A stretch of 45,625 nt of DNA from Rhodobacter sp. (GCA_027489175.1 JAIYAE010000034.1:1-45625); one strand, 5' to 3'. Numbered from the stretch's first letter, positions 27,145-35,276 are shown. The notes: generated by a model not told the origin, from the letters alone. A program made the numbers and translations.

Positions 27145-27171
27145 ACAGAAACCTGTCAGGAAGCTGACAGG
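27145..27171 (-). terminator. Rho-independent terminator of the orphan binding protein
   Basis: On the minus strand CCTGTCAG pairs perfectly with CTGACAGG across a 4-nt loop, followed by TTTCT. It begins 2 nt past the stop of the gene at 27174 and separates that gene from tctC. Confidence 0.82.
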
Positions 27172-27173
27172 GT

Positions 27174-28220
27174 TCAGGGGCTACCTAGCGCGGCCTGCCA
27201 GCGCGCGATCAGCCGGGCGCGGTTGGACTGGTCAAGGTAGGCCAGAAGCCCGGGGCTGACCGGCACGGGGCGGAGCTGGTTGCCAAGGGCTGCCTCCATT
27301 GCGCGGGCGGTGTTCTGGCCCGACACCTCAAGCGAGACAGCACCCAGGCGCAGGCGGTCGGCCATCAGGGTCTGGCCATCGCGGCCCATCAGGAAGGCAA
27401 GGAAAGCGGTGCCAAGATCGGGCCGCGCCGCCGCGCGGGGGACAAGGCCGACGCGGCTGGTGACGACGGTGAAATCGCGCAAAAGAAGGACGCCAAGATC
27501 CGCCTCGCTGCGGGCGCGGGCATCGGCGTAGGAACCAAGGATGTTGTAGCCGATGGCCAGCCGCCCATCAGCCACGCGGTCGATGATCGCCTGGCTCGTT
27601 GGATAGGTCTGAAGGTCCGCCCGGCCCATCGCGGCCACAAGCGACCAGATGTCGGCGAAATGTTCCGCGTCGCGGGCGAGGTAAAGGTAGCCGACCGCCG
27701 AGCGGGCCACGTCATAGGTGCCGATGCGGCCCTTGGCGGCGGGGGTCTTGGCCCAGGCCATCAGCTCCAGCCGTGATTGGGGCGGGCCGTCGGGGAAGGA
27801 CGGCTTGTGCCAGACCAGAACGCCCGGTTCATAGGTCAGGGCAAAGGCCATGTCGCGCCAGTTGGCCCAATCGGGCCAGGCGGTGGCAAGGGGGACGGTG
27901 ACGGTCTGGGCATAACCGTCATTGGCCAGTTTCACCTGCAGGTCCATGCCGGAGGAAAAGACGAAATCGGCGGTCGGCTGGCCTGCATCGGTTTCGGTGG
28001 TGACGCGGGTGGCGATGTCGGCGGCCAGAAGGTCTTCGTAAACCACCGAGATGCCGGGGTTTTCGGTCTGGAACGCGGCGATCAGCGGGGCGGCGAGGGG
28101 CTGGTCGAGGGTGGAGTAGATGCGCAAGGTTGCCGCCTCGGCCCCAGGGGCTGCGAAACGGGCAACCTCGGCCTTGGCCGGGAGGGCGAGGGTCAGGGTC
28201 AGGATCAAGGCGCGCCACAT
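27174..28220 (-). CDS. orphan periplasmic binding protein of the Tct locus
   Basis: A 348-residue exported extracellular solute-binding protein (iron/polyamine-type ABC binding fold). It has a signal peptide (MWRALILTLTLALPAKA), then LRIYSTLDQPLAAPLIAAFQ and GISVVYEDL, the pattern of type II binding proteins such as FbpA-like, with DFVFSSGMDLQ and the C-terminal AFLAFLMGRDGQ. No ABC permease or ATPase accompanies it. It sits between tctCBA and the divergent tctDE pair, so it probably works with the two-component system as a ligand sensor rather than in transport (inference). The ATG at 28220 is chosen by the signal peptide; a much longer frame upstream is non-coding and crosses the palindromes. 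Confidence 0.85.
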   Translation of the reverse strand: MWRALILTLTLALPAKAEVARFAAPGAEAATLRIYSTLDQPLAAPLIAAFQTENPGISVVYEDLLAADIATRVTTETDAGQPTADFVFSSGMDLQVKLANDGYAQTVTVPLATAWPDWANWRDMAFALTYEPGVLVWHKPSFPDGPPQSRLELMAWAKTPAAKGRIGTYDVARSAVGYLYLARDAEHFADIWSLVAAMGRADLQTYPTSQAIIDRVADGRLAIGYNILGSYADARARSEADLGVLLLRDFTVVTSRVGLVPRAAARPDLGTAFLAFLMGRDGQTLMADRLRLGAVSLEVSGQNTARAMEAALGNQLRPVPVSPGLLAYLDQSNRARLIARWQAALGSP

Positions 28221-28270
28221 GGGGGGAGCCTGCCCGATCTGGACCCTTCGCTCAAGCCTTGAGGCGAGGA

Positions 28271-28315
28271 CCGGAATTCTGAAGAATTCCGGCACGATTT
28301 TTCTGCGAAAAATCG
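28271..28315. repeat. palindrome pair in the tctD/binding-protein divergent region
   Basis: Two adjacent inverted repeats: 28271-28292 (CCGGAATTCT with GA centre) and 28295-28315 (CGATTTTTC with TGC loop). They are related to modules C and A of the arrays at 24033 and 36291. Unlike those, this pair lies between divergent genes, inside the probable promoter region. Confidence 0.8.
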
Positions 28316-28398
28316 GGGTGGTGTGCGGGTCGGCCCCGGTGTGGGCTTGGCGCTTTCCCGGCGGCGGTTGCTGCTTTAGGCTGGCCGCAGGGGGGACC

Positions 28399-29076
28399 AT
28401 GCGTCTGCTGCTTGTCGAGGATGATCTGCCATTGGCCGAGGCGCTGACCACGCTTCTGGCGGGGTCGGGCCATGCAGTCGATTGCGTGAACGATGGGCTT
28501 GCCGCCGAGGCGTTGCTTTTGGCCGAACAGTTTGAGTTGGTGATCCTTGACCTGAACCTGCCGGGGCTGGATGGCCTGAGCCTTCTGCGCCGCATCCGGG
28601 CGCGCAATCCGTCACCTGCCGTGATGATCCTGACCGCGCGCGGGTCGGCGGAGGAGAGGGTGCGGGGCCTGGACCTTGGGGCGGATGACTACATGTCCAA
28701 GCCCTTTGACGTGCGTGAGCTTGAGGCGCGGGTGCGGTCCTTGCTGCGGCGGCAGGCTGGATTGCGATCCTCGGTCGTGCGGTTGGGGGCGCTGACGCTG
28801 GACCTGACCACGCGGCAGTTCCGGGCCGAGGAGATGGACCTTGACCTGCCGCCCCGTGAGCGCGCGCTCTTGGAATTGTTCTTCCTGCGCGCGGGCAAGG
28901 TGGTGACGAAAGAGGCGATCGTGCAATCCTTGACCTCGCTGGACGACCTTCTGTCAGACAATGCGATTGAACAGTATGTCTCGCGCCTGCGGCGGCGGAT
29001 TGCGCCTTATGGGCTGACCTTGCGGACCGCGCGGGGGCTTGGCTACCTTCTGGAACGCCCGTTGGAGGCGGGATGA
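28399..29076 (+). CDS. tctD: TctD-type response regulator
   Basis: OmpR-family regulator (225 aa): receiver domain with the phospho-acceptor Asp51 (VILDLNLPGLDG) and conserved Lys in SKPFD, then a winged-helix DNA-binding domain (PPRERALLELFFLRAGKVVTKE; TLRTARGLGYLLE). It starts at 28399 behind a G-rich ribosome site and overlaps the kinase gene by 4 bp (ATGA). By family and context it is expected to switch tctCBA in response to carboxylate, paired with TctE. Confidence 0.9.
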   Translation: MRLLLVEDDLPLAEALTTLLAGSGHAVDCVNDGLAAEALLLAEQFELVILDLNLPGLDGLSLLRRIRARNPSPAVMILTARGSAEERVRGLDLGADDYMSKPFDVRELEARVRSLLRRQAGLRSSVVRLGALTLDLTTRQFRAEEMDLDLPPRERALLELFFLRAGKVVTKEAIVQSLTSLDDLLSDNAIEQYVSRLRRRIAPYGLTLRTARGLGYLLERPLEAG

Positions 29077-30461
29077 CCGGCTATTCGCTGCGCCGCCGGC
29101 TGCTGTTGGGCCTGACGCTGGCCGCCGCGCTGATCGGGGTGGTGGCGCTGGTCGACACGTGGCGCGAGGCGGTGCGGACGGCGCAGGGGCTGTCGGACCG
29201 TGTGCTGGAAGGGTCTGCCCTTGCCATTGCGGAACGGGTCACGGTGGACGAAGGCGGGGGGCTTGAGGTCGACATTCCCTTTGCCGCGCTGGAAATGCTC
29301 GCCTCTGCCGCCGAGGACCAGGTGTTCTACCGGGTCGATGCCCCGGCGGGGACTTTTCTGACGGGGTATGAGGCATTGGCGGTGCTGGCCCCCGGCGAAG
29401 ACGGGATCGCCTTTGCCGATGGGCTTTTCGGCGCGGTGTCGATCCGCAGCGCCACGCTGGTGCGGCAGATTTCCACCGGGGCGGAATCGGTGGCGTTCAC
29501 GGTGACCGTGGCGGAATCGACGCGGGCGCGGTCGGCGCTGGCGCGGCAGATCCTGATCCGGTCGGCGGTGCGGATTTTGGTGCTGATCGGCTGCATCGTG
29601 GCGATTGTCTGGGTGGCGGTGACGCTGGCCTTTCGCCCATTGGACCGGCTGGGGGCGGCGATTGCCGAACGCACGCCGGATGACCTGCGCCCGCTTCAGG
29701 CGCAGGTGCCGTTGGAGGCGGCTCCGCTGGCAGGCGCGATCAACAGTTTCATGGCGCGGCTTGAGGGGGCGGTGGCGGCGCTGCGGCATTTCACCGGGAA
29801 CGCCAGCCACCAGTTGCGCACGCCCCTGGCCACGCTGCGCACCCAGCTGGCGCTGGCGCGGCGGGCCGGGGAGCGGGTGCCGCGCGACGCGGCGCTGGAC
29901 AAGGCCGAGGCGGCGCTGGTGCGGGCGGAACGGGTGCTGGCGCAGCTTCTGGCGCTGGCGCGGGTGGATGCGGCGGCCACGGGGCTGGCGCTGGGGCCTG
30001 TTGACCTTGCGGCCCTTGCGCGGGAGGTGACGGGAGAGGCGCTGCCCGCCGCCAGTGATGCCGGGATCGACCTTGGCTATGAGGGCGCGGGTGAGGCACG
30101 GGCGCTCGCTGATCCGGTGCTGGCGGCCGAACTCCTCCGCAATCTGGTGGACAACGCGCTGCGCTATGCGGGTCGGGGCGCGGTGGTGACCGTGCGCGTC
30201 CGGCAAGAGGGCGAGGCGGTGCTGCTGGAGGTGGAGGATGATGGCCCCGGCCTGCCGCCTGACCGGCTGGCCGCGTTGCAGTCGGCGACCCAGCCACAAC
30301 GGATGGTTCCAACGCCAGCAGTGGCGGGTGGGTCCGGCCTTGGCCTTGCGATCGTGGCGGAGATTGCGGCGCTATTCGGGGCGGAGTGCCAGTTCAGCCA
30401 GGGGGCTGCCGGGCGTGGGCTTTGCGTCAGCTGCCGCTTTGCGCCGGGGGCAGGGGTCTAG
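29073..30461 (+). CDS. tctE: TctE-type sensor histidine kinase
   Basis: A 462-residue kinase with helix 1 (about residues 8-28), a periplasmic domain of about 130 residues rich in acidic residues, helix 2 (ILVLIGCIVAIVWVAVTLAF, about 168-187), HAMP (FRPLDRLGAAIAERTPDDL), the H-box with His246 (ASHQLRTPLATLRTQLALA) and an HATPase domain with ELLRNLVDNALRYA and GSGLGLAIV. The N-terminal 2CSK-like region is the TctE type. It is coupled to tctD. Its stop codon is shared with the convergent purS stop (CTAG at 30458-30461). Confidence 0.9.
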   Translation: MTGYSLRRRLLLGLTLAAALIGVVALVDTWREAVRTAQGLSDRVLEGSALAIAERVTVDEGGGLEVDIPFAALEMLASAAEDQVFYRVDAPAGTFLTGYEALAVLAPGEDGIAFADGLFGAVSIRSATLVRQISTGAESVAFTVTVAESTRARSALARQILIRSAVRILVLIGCIVAIVWVAVTLAFRPLDRLGAAIAERTPDDLRPLQAQVPLEAAPLAGAINSFMARLEGAVAALRHFTGNASHQLRTPLATLRTQLALARRAGERVPRDAALDKAEAALVRAERVLAQLLALARVDAAATGLALGPVDLAALAREVTGEALPAASDAGIDLGYEGAGEARALADPVLAAELLRNLVDNALRYAGRGAVVTVRVRQEGEAVLLEVEDDGPGLPPDRLAALQSATQPQRMVPTPAVAGGSGLGLAIVAEIAALFGAECQFSQGAAGRGLCVSCRFAPGAGV

Positions 30462-30697
30462 AGAACCTCGACCCGGTAGCTTTCGATCACGGTGTTCGCC
30501 AGAAGCTTTTCGCACATTGCCTTGACTGCCGTGTCGGCTTTCGCAGGGTCGGTTTCCGCAAGCTCAAGCTCGATCACCTTGCCTTGGCGCACGCCGGTCA
30601 CCCCCGCAAAGCCAAGCGAACCAAGCGCATGGCGGACCGCTTCGCCCTGCGGATCAAGGACGCCGGATTTCAGCATGACGGTGACGCGGGCTTTCAT
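30458..30697 (-). CDS. purS: phosphoribosylformylglycinamidine synthase subunit PurS
   Basis: Small (79 aa) bridging subunit of the three-part FGAM synthase (PurL-PurQ-PurS). The pattern MKARVTVMLKSGVLDPQGEAV at the N-terminus and GVRQGKVIELEL after it is diagnostic. The start at 30697 is fixed by homology; a longer frame to 30826 lacks similarity. Its 3' end overlaps tctE by 4 bp. It stands alone, separated from purC by an unrelated operon and from purQ by about 19 kb. Confidence 0.95.
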   Translation of the reverse strand: MKARVTVMLKSGVLDPQGEAVRHALGSLGFAGVTGVRQGKVIELELAETDPAKADTAVKAMCEKLLANTVIESYRVEVL

Positions 30698-30807
30698 CGG
30701 GGCCTCCGGGCGATGGTGGCCACTGGATAGCGAAAGGGGGGGCGAGGGGCAAGCCCATCTTCCGCGACGGGGTGGGCCGCTTCGCGGGGAAAGCGGCCCA
30801 AGTGGTG

Positions 30808-31848
30808 TCAGTTCAAGCGCAGCCACATCATCACGGCGCGGACGTTGGAATAGGTCCAGACGTCAGCCCCGCCGAGGCGGGTCACCCACTTGGCCTCGAC
30901 CTCTGCGCTTGCCGTGCGGGCGACGTCGTCGAAGTAGGTTTCGGTGGTGAGGAACGGGTTGGCATAGCCCGCGCGTTCCGCCGCCGACTGGTAGCTGACG
31001 CTTTGCAGCGCGGCCATCGTCGCGGTGATGAGGTCGGTCACATACTCCTTGTTCGTCGCCACATCGTCGCGCGTCGCAAGGCGGCCGACATGACCGCCGA
31101 CCATCACATCCCAGTCGAGTGCAAGAAGCGCGTCATGGGCGGCGAGGTAGCTGGAGATATCCTCGGCATGACCAAGACGTTCGAAGGGAATCCAGCCGGC
31201 CCAGACGATATCTACGGCCATCGCGATCCGGTGGTCGGGCAGAAGGACCGCGAGGTCGGAATGCGAATGCGCCTTGCCAAGCTCGTGGAAGCTGAAGGTC
31301 TGGCTGCCGATCGTCAGGCTTTCGCCATCGGCGATGGTGCGGGTGACGGCCGGAACGGGCTTGCCGCCGACGAAGGTGCCGAAGGGCCCGAAGCGCTCAC
31401 CGGACTGGAGTTCGGTGATGTGCTCGGCACTTTCGCTGGTGGCGACGATCTCTATCCCTTCGGGGAACTGCCAGGCGCCAGCGATGTGGTCGGCGTGCGG
31501 GTGGCTGTAGATCAGGTGGGTGACCGGTTCGTCGGTGACACTGGCGATGGCCTTTGCGATCTTGTCGCCGAAGATCGGTGGGGCATCGACCACGACGACG
31601 CCCTCGCCGGTGGTGACGAACATCGCCTGGTGCGAGCCTTCGGTGACCCACCAGACGCCGGTGCCGGGCTTCACCTCGCCGACGAGGTAGCCAATGTTGT
31701 AGTCGACCGGGGTGCCGTAGGCGGCAGCGGGCACCTCGGCCGCCGTCACCGTCGCGGCGCGGGTGTCGATCTGGGCGGTGGCAGCAAGCGGCAAAAGGGC
31801 AAGCAGGATCGATCCGGCAAAATGCCGGTGACGGAAGAGGTTGGGCAT
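30808..31848 (-). CDS. exported MBL-fold metallo-hydrolase
   Basis: A 346-residue metallo-beta-lactamase-fold protein with a signal peptide (LLALLPLAATAQ). The metal ligands are visible: HPHADH (SHPHADHIAGAW), a second His in LGKAHSHSDLAVLLPD, and Asp/His later (VGGHVGRL). The mature N-terminus has YLVGEVKPGTGVWWVTEG, close to SoxH-like or quinoprotein-relay MBL proteins. The substrate is unknown. It is the third gene of an operon led by a MarR regulator and a 90-residue protein. Confidence 0.87.
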   Translation of the reverse strand: MPNLFRHRHFAGSILLALLPLAATAQIDTRAATVTAAEVPAAAYGTPVDYNIGYLVGEVKPGTGVWWVTEGSHQAMFVTTGEGVVVVDAPPIFGDKIAKAIASVTDEPVTHLIYSHPHADHIAGAWQFPEGIEIVATSESAEHITELQSGERFGPFGTFVGGKPVPAVTRTIADGESLTIGSQTFSFHELGKAHSHSDLAVLLPDHRIAMAVDIVWAGWIPFERLGHAEDISSYLAAHDALLALDWDVMVGGHVGRLATRDDVATNKEYVTDLITATMAALQSVSYQSAAERAGYANPFLTTETYFDDVARTASAEVEAKWVTRLGGADVWTYSNVRAVMMWLRLN

Positions 31849-31873
31849 GGAACAAATCCTTGGTTGGGGGTGG

Positions 31874-32146
31874 TCAGGGGGAAAGCGCGCGCGTCACATC
31901 ACGCACAAGGTTGTGGGGGCCGAAAATCTGGATGACTGGAACGGTGGCGGCGGCAAGGACGACGCGGCGTTCATCGTCGCCCACGCCCCCGCCGATGGCG
32001 ACCGCGTCGATCCGGCCTTCGGCCAGGCGCGCGATCGCGGCGGCGGCGTCGAAGACCCCCTCGGCCGCGAAGCCCGCCGAGGTCAGGGCGGCGAGCGCGC
32101 CGGGCATCAGGGCCGGGGTCTTGCCGAAGACGAGGATGCGTCTCAT
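31874..32146 (-). CDS. small receiver-like hypothetical protein
   Basis: A 90-residue cytoplasmic protein of unknown function. It opens MRRILVFGKTPALMPGALAAL and continues DAVAIGGGVGDDERRVVL and IQIFGPHNLVRDV, giving an alternating beta-alpha pattern like a degenerate receiver or Rossmann fold. The usual phospho-acceptor position reads DAVAIGGG, with no DxxMP motif. It overlaps the MarR gene by 4 bp (ATGA) and precedes the MBL gene by 25 bp. Confidence 0.7.
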   Translation of the reverse strand: MRRILVFGKTPALMPGALAALTSAGFAAEGVFDAAAAIARLAEGRIDAVAIGGGVGDDERRVVLAAATVPVIQIFGPHNLVRDVTRALSP

Positions 32147-32598
32147 GGCGTGCCGTCCTCCACGGCAAGGCCGCCGAGCGCGCGGAGCAGCTGCGCCAGA
32201 GCCCGGCGCATGGCGCGGGCGTCTTCGGGCGGGATGTCGCGAGTGAAGCGCTCCTCCACCGCCTTGGCCTCGATGGCAAGGTCGGCGAGGAGGGCGGTTC
32301 CCTTCGCTGTCAGCGCCAGCGACCAGGCGCGGCGGTCGTTCGGCAGGGGGCGGCGTTCGATCAGGCCGCGGTTGGCGAGCTTGTCGACCATCCGGCCGTA
32401 GGTCGTGGCGTCACGCGCCTGATAGGCGGCATAGTCAGCCTGGCTGCGCCCCGGCATGAGGTTGATCGTCCAGAGGACGCCGACCAGCACGGGGTCAATA
32501 TCTTCGCGGGCGAAGCGGGCCGTGCTTTCGGCATGGAGCAGCCGACCGACCGTATTGACGAGAAAGCCAAGGGGCAGGTGTTCCGGGTCGATCAGCAT
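32143..32598 (-). CDS. MarR family transcriptional regulator
   Basis: A 151-residue winged-helix regulator with an N-terminal helix (LGFLVNTVGRLLHAESTARF), the recognition helix region (RSQADYAAYQARDATTYGRMV), and the wing signature LIERRPLPNDRRAWSLALTAKG. It heads the minus-strand operon with the 90-residue and MBL genes. A near-perfect inverted repeat sits 23 nt upstream of its start and is the likely autoregulatory operator. Ligand unknown. Confidence 0.9.
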   Translation of the reverse strand: MLIDPEHLPLGFLVNTVGRLLHAESTARFAREDIDPVLVGVLWTINLMPGRSQADYAAYQARDATTYGRMVDKLANRGLIERRPLPNDRRAWSLALTAKGTALLADLAIEAKAVEERFTRDIPPEDARAMRRALAQLLRALGGLAVEDGTP

Positions 32599-32620
32599 GA
32601 ACGGGTCTCTCGAATCATAT

Positions 32621-32643
32621 CATTTTGAGATAATATCAAAATG
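32621..32643. promoter_or_regulatory. probable MarR operator
   Basis: CATTTTGA (32621-32628) and TCAAAATG (32636-32643) are perfect inverted half-sites with a 7-nt spacer (GATAATA). The surrounding AT-rich sequence extends the symmetry (ATAT at both ends, 32617-32650). A run of AT in a genome of high GC, 23 nt from the MarR start, is typical for a MarR-family dimer site overlapping the promoter. Confidence 0.75.
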
Positions 32644-32697
32644 AGGATATCGAGCGCAAGCCACGATGTTTCCCGGGCCGGGCGGCCAAGGGATCGG

Positions 32698-33450
32698 TCA
32701 GTTGATCAGTGTGGGCTTCGTCGTGTGCGTGACGTTCGAGGGCATGACGCCCAGTCGCCGCGCAAGTTCGCTGTAGACGTCATTCATCGGCTGCGGGTCA
32801 GGCAGGGTGCCGTCGGGCCGTTCGGGCAGGCGCATGTCCCAAAGGCGGCAACTGTCGGGGCTGATTTCATCGGCCACGATCAAGCGCATGTAGTCGCCAT
32901 CCCAGACGCGGCCCACTTCGATCTTGAAATCAGCTAGGCGGATGCCGACACCCATCATCACCCCAGACAGGAAGTCATTTACCCGCAAGGCAAGGGCGAT
33001 GATGTCATCCAGGTCCTGCTGGTTGGCCCAGCCGAAGGCGACGATATGTTCCTCGGCCACCAGGGGCGCGTTCAGGCGTTCGTCCTTGTAGTAGTATTCC
33101 ACGATGGGGCGTGGCAATTGCGTCCCCTCGGGGATGCCCAGCCGTGCGGTCATCGGGCCGGCGGAAAAGTTGCGGACCACCACCTCAAGCGGGATGATTT
33201 CTGCCATGCGGACCAGTTGTTCGCGCATGTTGATCCGGCGGATGAAATGGGTCGGCACGCCGATCTGGTTCAGCCCGGTCATGAAGAATTCTGACAGGCG
33301 GTTGTTCAGCACGCCCTTGCCTTCCAGCGTGGCGGGGGCTGCAACCGTGGGGGCGCTGTCATCCTTGAAGTACTGGATCAGGGTGCCGGGTTCCGGGCCT
33401 TCATAGAGGATCTTGGCCTTGCCTTCGTAGACCTTCTTGCGCCGTGCCAT
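32698..33450 (-). CDS. purC: phosphoribosylaminoimidazole-succinocarboxamide synthase
   Basis: SAICAR synthase (purine step 7), 250 residues. Visible motifs are [14 protein letters not shown] at the N-terminus, YFKDDSAPT, the [12 protein letters not shown] segment, and the [16 protein letters not shown] active-site region. The start at 33450 has a GGAGAG site; a longer frame to 33522 is unconserved. It is divergent from the gene at 33564. Confidence 0.96.
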   Translation of the reverse strand: MARRKKVYEGKAKILYEGPEPGTLIQYFKDDSAPTVAAPATLEGKGVLNNRLSEFFMTGLNQIGVPTHFIRRINMREQLVRMAEIIPLEVVVRNFSAGPMTARLGIPEGTQLPRPIVEYYYKDERLNAPLVAEEHIVAFGWANQQDLDDIIALALRVNDFLSGVMMGVGIRLADFKIEVGRVWDGDYMRLIVADEISPDSCRLWDMRLPERPDGTLPDPQPMNDVYSELARRLGVMPSNVTHTTKPTLIN

Positions 33451-33563
33451 GAGCTCTCCGATGAATGGACAAGTCGGGCCGGGTTTCCACCCCTCCCTGT
33501 CTTTGAATGCGCTATAAGGCAAGGGCGGTTCCGTCGCAAGGCCGCGAGGTCAAGGAGGGGGGG

Positions 33564-34157
33564 ATGGGGCGCGAGGCAGAAGGGACGATCCGGTATCTGG
33601 GGGCAGAGGGCGCGGGGCGCATCCTGATCGAGGGGGCCGAGGTGATCCTGCGCGGTGAGGTGCGGGCGAAGATCCCGCGCGAGGCCATTGCGGCGGTGTG
33701 GGTTGAGGGCGAGGATCTGGTGCTGGCAACGGCGCGCGGGCCAGTGGTGGCCACGGTCGGGGCAGGGGTGGCAGAGGGGCTGGCGCGGGTGCTGCGAAAG
33801 CCGGTCCCGACCCTGGCCGAAAAGCTGGGACTGATGGGCGGGGCGCGGGCCGGGTGCCTGTGGCCGGTCACCGATCCCACGCTTGCGGCGGCGCTGGAGG
33901 GGCACGTGGCCCCAGTGGCCGAGGCGACAATCCTCGTGGCCGAGATCATGGACGAAGGCGCGCTGGAGCGGCTCGTCAAGGCCCTGCCCGCCTTGGTGGG
34001 GCGCTATGTCTGGTGTGTGAACGCCAAGGGGCCGCGCCCGCCATTGCCCGAGGCGCGCATCCGCGCAGCGTTGCGCGCGGCCGGTTGGATCGACAGCAAG
34101 ACAACAGCAGTATCGCAGGCGACGTCGGCCACCCGCTACGGTCTGCGCAAGGGGTGA
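33564..34157 (+). CDS. hypothetical protein, DUF3052-like C-terminus
   Basis: A 197-residue cytoplasmic protein of unknown function. The N-terminal half is beta-rich (TIRYLGAEGAGRILIEGAE). The C-terminus (YVWCVNAKGPRPPLPE and WIDSKTTAVSQATSATRY) resembles short proteins loosely annotated as DUF3052-like, in which a WxDxK-x-x-AV pattern recurs; this is from memory and uncertain. The ATG at 33564 follows a very strong AAGGAGGG ribosome site. It is divergent from purC and 69 bp upstream of the ATPase inhibitor gene, which may be co-transcribed. Confidence 0.7.
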   Translation: MGREAEGTIRYLGAEGAGRILIEGAEVILRGEVRAKIPREAIAAVWVEGEDLVLATARGPVVATVGAGVAEGLARVLRKPVPTLAEKLGLMGGARAGCLWPVTDPTLAAALEGHVAPVAEATILVAEIMDEGALERLVKALPALVGRYVWCVNAKGPRPPLPEARIRAALRAAGWIDSKTTAVSQATSATRYGLRKG

Positions 34158-34226
34158 TCGGGGGCTTGCGGGACGGGCCGGGGATGGGCATATGGTGCTG
34201 CAACAAACGTTCCCCGGAGGGCTGCC

Positions 34227-34541
34227 ATGACCACGTTCGATGACCGCGAAAACGCCTTTGAAAACAAGTTCGCCCATGACAGCGAAATGCAGTTCCGGGC
34301 CGAGGCGCGGCGCAACAAGCTGACCGGGCTTTGGGCGGCCGAGTTGATGGGCAAGACCGGCGATGAGGCGGCGGCCTATGCGATGGAAGTCGTCAGCGCC
34401 GATTTCGAAGAGGCGGGGATTGAAGACGTGGTGCGCAAGCTGGTGGCCGATCTTGCGGGCAAAGCCAGCGCTGACCAGATCCGCGCCAAGATGGCCGAGC
34501 TTCTGCCGGTGGCCAAGGCCCAGCTGATGACCGAGATCTGA
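34227..34541 (+). CDS. F1Fo-ATPase inhibitor zeta subunit (DUF1476)
   Basis: A 104-residue alpha-helical protein of the DUF1476 family, characterised in Paracoccus denitrificans as the zeta subunit that binds F1 and blocks ATP hydrolysis. The opening TTFDDRENAFENKFAHD is the family signature and the inhibitory N-terminal segment; the remaining four helices match the family length. A CCGGAGG ribosome site precedes the ATG. The ATPase operon itself is not in the window. A terminator lies about 80 bp downstream. Confidence 0.93.
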   Translation: MTTFDDRENAFENKFAHDSEMQFRAEARRNKLTGLWAAELMGKTGDEAAAYAMEVVSADFEEAGIEDVVRKLVADLAGKASADQIRAKMAELLPVAKAQLMTEI

Positions 34542-34619
34542 CCCCGTCGCCGCGTAGCGCTACCGCCTTGACCGGCGGGCGCCGTGGCGCGTCCAGAACG
34601 CGGGGCAAGTCCAATCGAC

Positions 34620-34656
34620 TAAAAAGGCGTCGGGCACCTGCCCGGCGCTTTTTCTT
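34620..34656. terminator. Rho-independent terminator after the zeta subunit gene
   Basis: GGCGTCGGGC pairs with GCCCGGCGC (one G-U pair) across ACCT, flanked by AAAAA on the left and TTTTTC on the right, so it can act on both strands. The remainder of the 267-bp gap to 34808 holds no feature I can name. Confidence 0.85.
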
Positions 34657-34808
34657 TGCGGCACTGGTCATGGGTTTTTCCTCCGGTCGCGGAATAAAGC
34701 CAGGACTGCTGCGTTTTCCTCATGACCGCGCCAGGCTGACCCCCCCGATGACCGCCGTTTGGCGCGTTTCTGGCGGCAAGGCCGGACAGGAAACCAGAGG
34801 AGACCGGC

Positions 34809-35114
34809 ATGTTGATTTCCCCCTCCGCCAGCTTTGTGAGTGCGACGCCATGTCCAGTCAAAGTGGAGACGAAGTCGGTCCGCGACATGCTTGCCCTTGG
34901 CGAAGAGCTTGCCGAGATTGACCTTCTGGTCGTGCCGCTGATCGGCCACGGCTTTGACGCGTTGGACGTGATCGAGGCGCTGGGGGCGACGGTCTTCATG
35001 GGTCACATCCGCGTGGTCGCATCGCCCCTTGCCAACCGCGACGCAGTTCTGGCCGAGTTGCGTTGCCATGCCGAGCCTCTGGGTCTGCGGGTTGACTTGA
35101 TCGATAGCCTGTAG
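34809..35114 (+). CDS. hypothetical protein (101 aa)
   Basis: A small protein of unknown function, opening MLISPSASFVSATPCPVKVE and continuing EELAEIDLLVVPLIGHGFDAL and TVFMGHIRVVASPLANRDAVL, an alternating hydrophobic/charged pattern of an alpha/beta fold. A strong AGAGGAG ribosome site lies 6 nt before the ATG, and codon use fits the neighbours, so it is probably real. It may share a promoter region with the gene that follows 160 bp later. Confidence 0.65.
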   Translation: MLISPSASFVSATPCPVKVETKSVRDMLALGEELAEIDLLVVPLIGHGFDALDVIEALGATVFMGHIRVVASPLANRDAVLAELRCHAEPLGLRVDLIDSL

Positions 35115-35276
35115 GGCGGCTTTCCCGGCGGGACGCGGGCCGGTTGCTTGCCACAAGGCCGCCGTCCTGCCCTGGCTGGTTGAGGTCTGGCACATCATGT
35201 CATGCGGAATATGAATTTGCCTCTCGGGGCGGGGCATGGCAGAGGATGAAAAACGCCTGACGGAAGGACCCCGACC

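Noticed and set aside
28221..28607. Long N-terminal extension of the orphan binding protein
   Set aside because: It would bury the signal peptide and run through the palindromes and the start of tctD.
35115..35276. Possible SAM-type riboswitch in the bmt leader
   Set aside because: I looked for SAM-II-like conserved loops and pairing and found none I could support.
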